A DNA stretch of 9,015 bases, taken from an uncultured Flavobacterium sp. GTDB taxonomy: Bacteria > Bacteroidota > Bacteroidia > Flavobacteriales > Flavobacteriaceae. The position numbers were made by a program, and so were the translations under genes. This document shows positions 7,298 through 9,015 of the stretch, piece by piece. Under the pieces are notes generated by a model. It searched no databases. It saw nothing but the letters and a program-made list of their open reading frames with translations, and was not told the DNA's origin. The stretch spans positions 1 through 9,015 of the forward strand of contig NZ_CAMLMK010000106.1 of NCBI RefSeq assembly GCF_946481155.1. The letters run 5' to 3'. Position 1 is the first letter of the stretch; each line of letters begins with the position of its first letter.

Positions 7298-9010
7298 ATG
7301 AAAATTAGAAGAATTATGACTTTGCAGATGTTCGCAGCTTTAGCGCTGGCAATATCTTTTACTAGTTGTAGTAAAAAAGGGTCGTCCAAAGGAGGTTCAC
7401 AGGCAACAGGATGGAAAATCAACGACAAAAAAGGTGGTTTCCAGTACAACGACAAGTTTAAAAAGCAAGAAACTCCTCCGGGAATGGTTGCTATTGAAGG
7501 TGGAACATTTACCATGGGTAAAGTTGAAGATGACGTGATGCACGACTGGAACAACACAGCCAATCAGCAACACGTTCAATCATTCTACATGGATGAAACA
7601 GAGGTTACCAATATGATGTATGCAGAATACTTATTTTGGTTAAAAACTGTATTCCCGCCAGATGATGAAAATTACAAAAACATCTATACAGGAGCACTTC
7701 CTGATACATTGGTTTGGAGAAACCGTTTAGGTTACAACGAAACAATGACCAACAACTATTTGAGACACCCTGCCTACGGAAGCTATCCGGTAGTAGGTGT
7801 TAACTGGATTCAGGCTACTGAATTCAGCAAATGGAGAACAGACCGTGTGAATGAGGCTATCCTTGAAAGAGAGCAGTATTTGAAAAAAGATGCTAAAATC
7901 AATGATGTTGATGCTCAAAACACATTCTCTACTGAGGCTTATTTAGCTAGTCCATCAACAAGTTTTGGAGGTAACGAAGAAATCGTTTTCAGAGGTAAAA
8001 AAGGAGCGAAAGGCAAAAATGCTAAAGCTAAAACTACTAAAGACGGTAAAACTATCGAACCTAAAAACGTTTTCGCACAAAGAGCATCAGGTATCATTTT
8101 GCCAGAATACAGACTTCCAACTGAAGCTGAGTGGGAATATGCTGCAACTGCTTTGAACGGAATCAGAGAGTACAACATCTATAAAGGTAAAAAGAAATAT
8201 CCTTGGAAAGGTCAATACACCCGTTCTGGAAAAAGAGCACAAAGAGGTGATCAATTGGCTAACTTCAAACAAGGTAAAGGAGATTACGGTGGAATCGCAG
8301 GCTGGTCTGATGACGGTGCTGATATCACTAACAAAGTTAAATCATATCCTCCAAATGACTTTGGTTTATATGACATGGCTGGTAACGTAGCAGAATGGGT
8401 ACAGGACGTTTACCGTCCAATGGTTGACGACGAAGCAAATGATTTCAACTACTTCAGAGGTAACGTTTATACCAAAAATAAAATTGGCGAAGACGGTAAA
8501 GTGGAGATGGTTACAACAGAAAGCATTGCATACGATACGTTAAGCAACGGTAAAGTAATGGCTAGAAATTTCCCTGGTCAGATTGCACAAGTTCCGGTTG
8601 ATGAAAACGAAACTTACTTACGTTACAACTTCTCTACATCTGACAACAGAAACTACAGAGATGGTGACAAGCAGTCAACCCGTTACTTCAAATTCGCTGA
8701 TGCTGAAGAAGAAACAGACGGTAAAAAAGGAGCTGACACTAAAAGAATGTACGATTCACCTAAACACCAGATTTCTGTTGACAGTTTAGGAAACATGAAG
8801 AGACAGTTCGACAAATCTTCAAAAAGAACAACTTTAGTAAATGACGATTCAAGAGTTTACAAAGGAGGTTCATGGAGAGACAGAGCTTACTGGCTAGACC
8901 CTGCTTCAAGAAGATATTATCCGCAGGATATGGCAACTGACAATATCGGTTTCCGTTGCGCAATGTCTAAAGTAGGTCCAAAAGACAACAAGAAAAAACC
9001 GAGAGGTTAA
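7298..9010 (+). CDS. gldJ: Gliding motility / T9SS lipoprotein GldJ
   Basis: GldJ is an outer-membrane lipoprotein essential for gliding in Flavobacterium johnsoniae and needed for stability of the T9SS component GldK. This protein is 570 residues. Its lipoprotein signal ends FTSC, with Cys24 the predicted lipidated residue; the following SKKGSS lacks the acidic motif of surface-export signals, so a periplasmic-side location is likely. The FGE-sulfatase (formylglycine-generating-enzyme-like) fold starts at PGMVAIEGGTFTMG (61-74) and includes YRLPTEAEWEYAA (271-283), FGLYDMAGNVAEW (355-367), YKGGSWRDRA (521-530) and GFRCAM (551-556). Two long insertions interrupt it: a Lys/Ala/Gly-rich stretch (about 230-260) and a region of about 155 residues between GNVAEW and GGSW. 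The FGE catalytic cysteines are absent, so a structural role is expected. The basic C-terminal tail (558-570) matches the region known in F. johnsoniae to matter for gliding more than for secretion. The related family member GldK is the alternative, but the porU-porV neighbourhood fits gldJ. Confidence 0.95.
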   Translation: MKIRRIMTLQMFAALALAISFTSCSKKGSSKGGSQATGWKINDKKGGFQYNDKFKKQETPPGMVAIEGGTFTMGKVEDDVMHDWNNTANQQHVQSFYMDETEVTNMMYAEYLFWLKTVFPPDDENYKNIYTGALPDTLVWRNRLGYNETMTNNYLRHPAYGSYPVVGVNWIQATEFSKWRTDRVNEAILEREQYLKKDAKINDVDAQNTFSTEAYLASPSTSFGGNEEIVFRGKKGAKGKNAKAKTTKDGKTIEPKNVFAQRASGIILPEYRLPTEAEWEYAATALNGIREYNIYKGKKKYPWKGQYTRSGKRAQRGDQLANFKQGKGDYGGIAGWSDDGADITNKVKSYPPNDFGLYDMAGNVAEWVQDVYRPMVDDEANDFNYFRGNVYTKNKIGEDGKVEMVTTESIAYDTLSNGKVMARNFPGQIAQVPVDENETYLRYNFSTSDNRNYRDGDKQSTRYFKFADAEEETDGKKGADTKRMYDSPKHQISVDSLGNMKRQFDKSSKRTTLVNDDSRVYKGGSWRDRAYWLDPASRRYYPQDMATDNIGFRCAMSKVGPKDNKKKPRG

Positions 9011-9015
9011 GCAAT

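Noticed and set aside
7282..7579. Minus-strand open frames over the start of gldJ, which could suggest an antisense gene
   Set aside because: They are shadows of the strongly biased gldJ codons. No promoter or recognisable domain supports them, and gldJ has clear lipoprotein and FGE-fold motifs here.
7995..8050. Lys/Ala/Gly-rich low-complexity stretch in gldJ as a tandem repeat or slippage site
   Set aside because: The units are irregular (GKKGAKGKNAKAK) and in frame. GKKGA recurs once at residues 475-479, but there is no tandem array. It reads as a basic linker inside the protein.
1..9015. Mobile element, CRISPR array, tRNA or defence-system content
   Set aside because: Genes are contiguous, core and typical for Flavobacteriaceae. 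I saw no transposase, integrase, direct-repeat array, tRNA-like fold or att-like repeat on either strand.

Overview
The window looks like chromosomal DNA of a Flavobacteriaceae member (Bacteroidota), probably Flavobacterium or a close relative. Three things point there: the AT-rich composition, promoter-like sequences of the Bacteroidota TTG-N19-TAnnTTTG type, and the pairing of type IX secretion genes (porU, porV) with the gliding gene gldJ. This is a core locus, not an accessory or mobile region. I see no IS element, tRNA, rRNA or CRISPR array.

Layout. On the minus strand, reading right to left from 7085, come porU (T9SS sortase), porV (T9SS outer-membrane shuttle), cdd (cytidine deaminase), pdhA (pyruvate dehydrogenase E1 alpha) and the start of the E2 acetyltransferase gene, which runs off the left edge. 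On the plus strand, gldJ (lipoprotein of the gliding/T9SS machinery) begins at 7298, diverges from porU across 212 bp and ends 5 bp before the right edge. No gene-free stretch exceeds 300 bp.

How the genes work together. PorU and PorV belong to the outer-membrane attachment complex. PorV binds the C-terminal domain (CTD) of secreted proteins leaving the SprA translocon, and PorU removes the CTD. GldJ is a periplasmic-side lipoprotein needed for gliding and for stability of the T9SS motor and ring proteins. The left part is central metabolism: E1 alpha is followed directly by E2, with no E1 beta gene between them, and cdd lies between the two blocks.

Regulation visible in the DNA. A consensus promoter for porV overlaps the 3' end of porU. 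A 10-bp-stem GUAA-tetraloop terminator follows porV and separates the secretion unit from cdd. A perfect -7 box precedes pdhA, next to a 7-bp inverted repeat. The porU/gldJ intergenic region holds a 12-bp perfect palindrome but no clear consensus promoter.

I found no undescribed system. The observations most worth a second look are the porV-specific promoter, a textbook EF-hand-type loop in PorV, and the loss of the catalytic cysteines in the FGE-like fold of GldJ.
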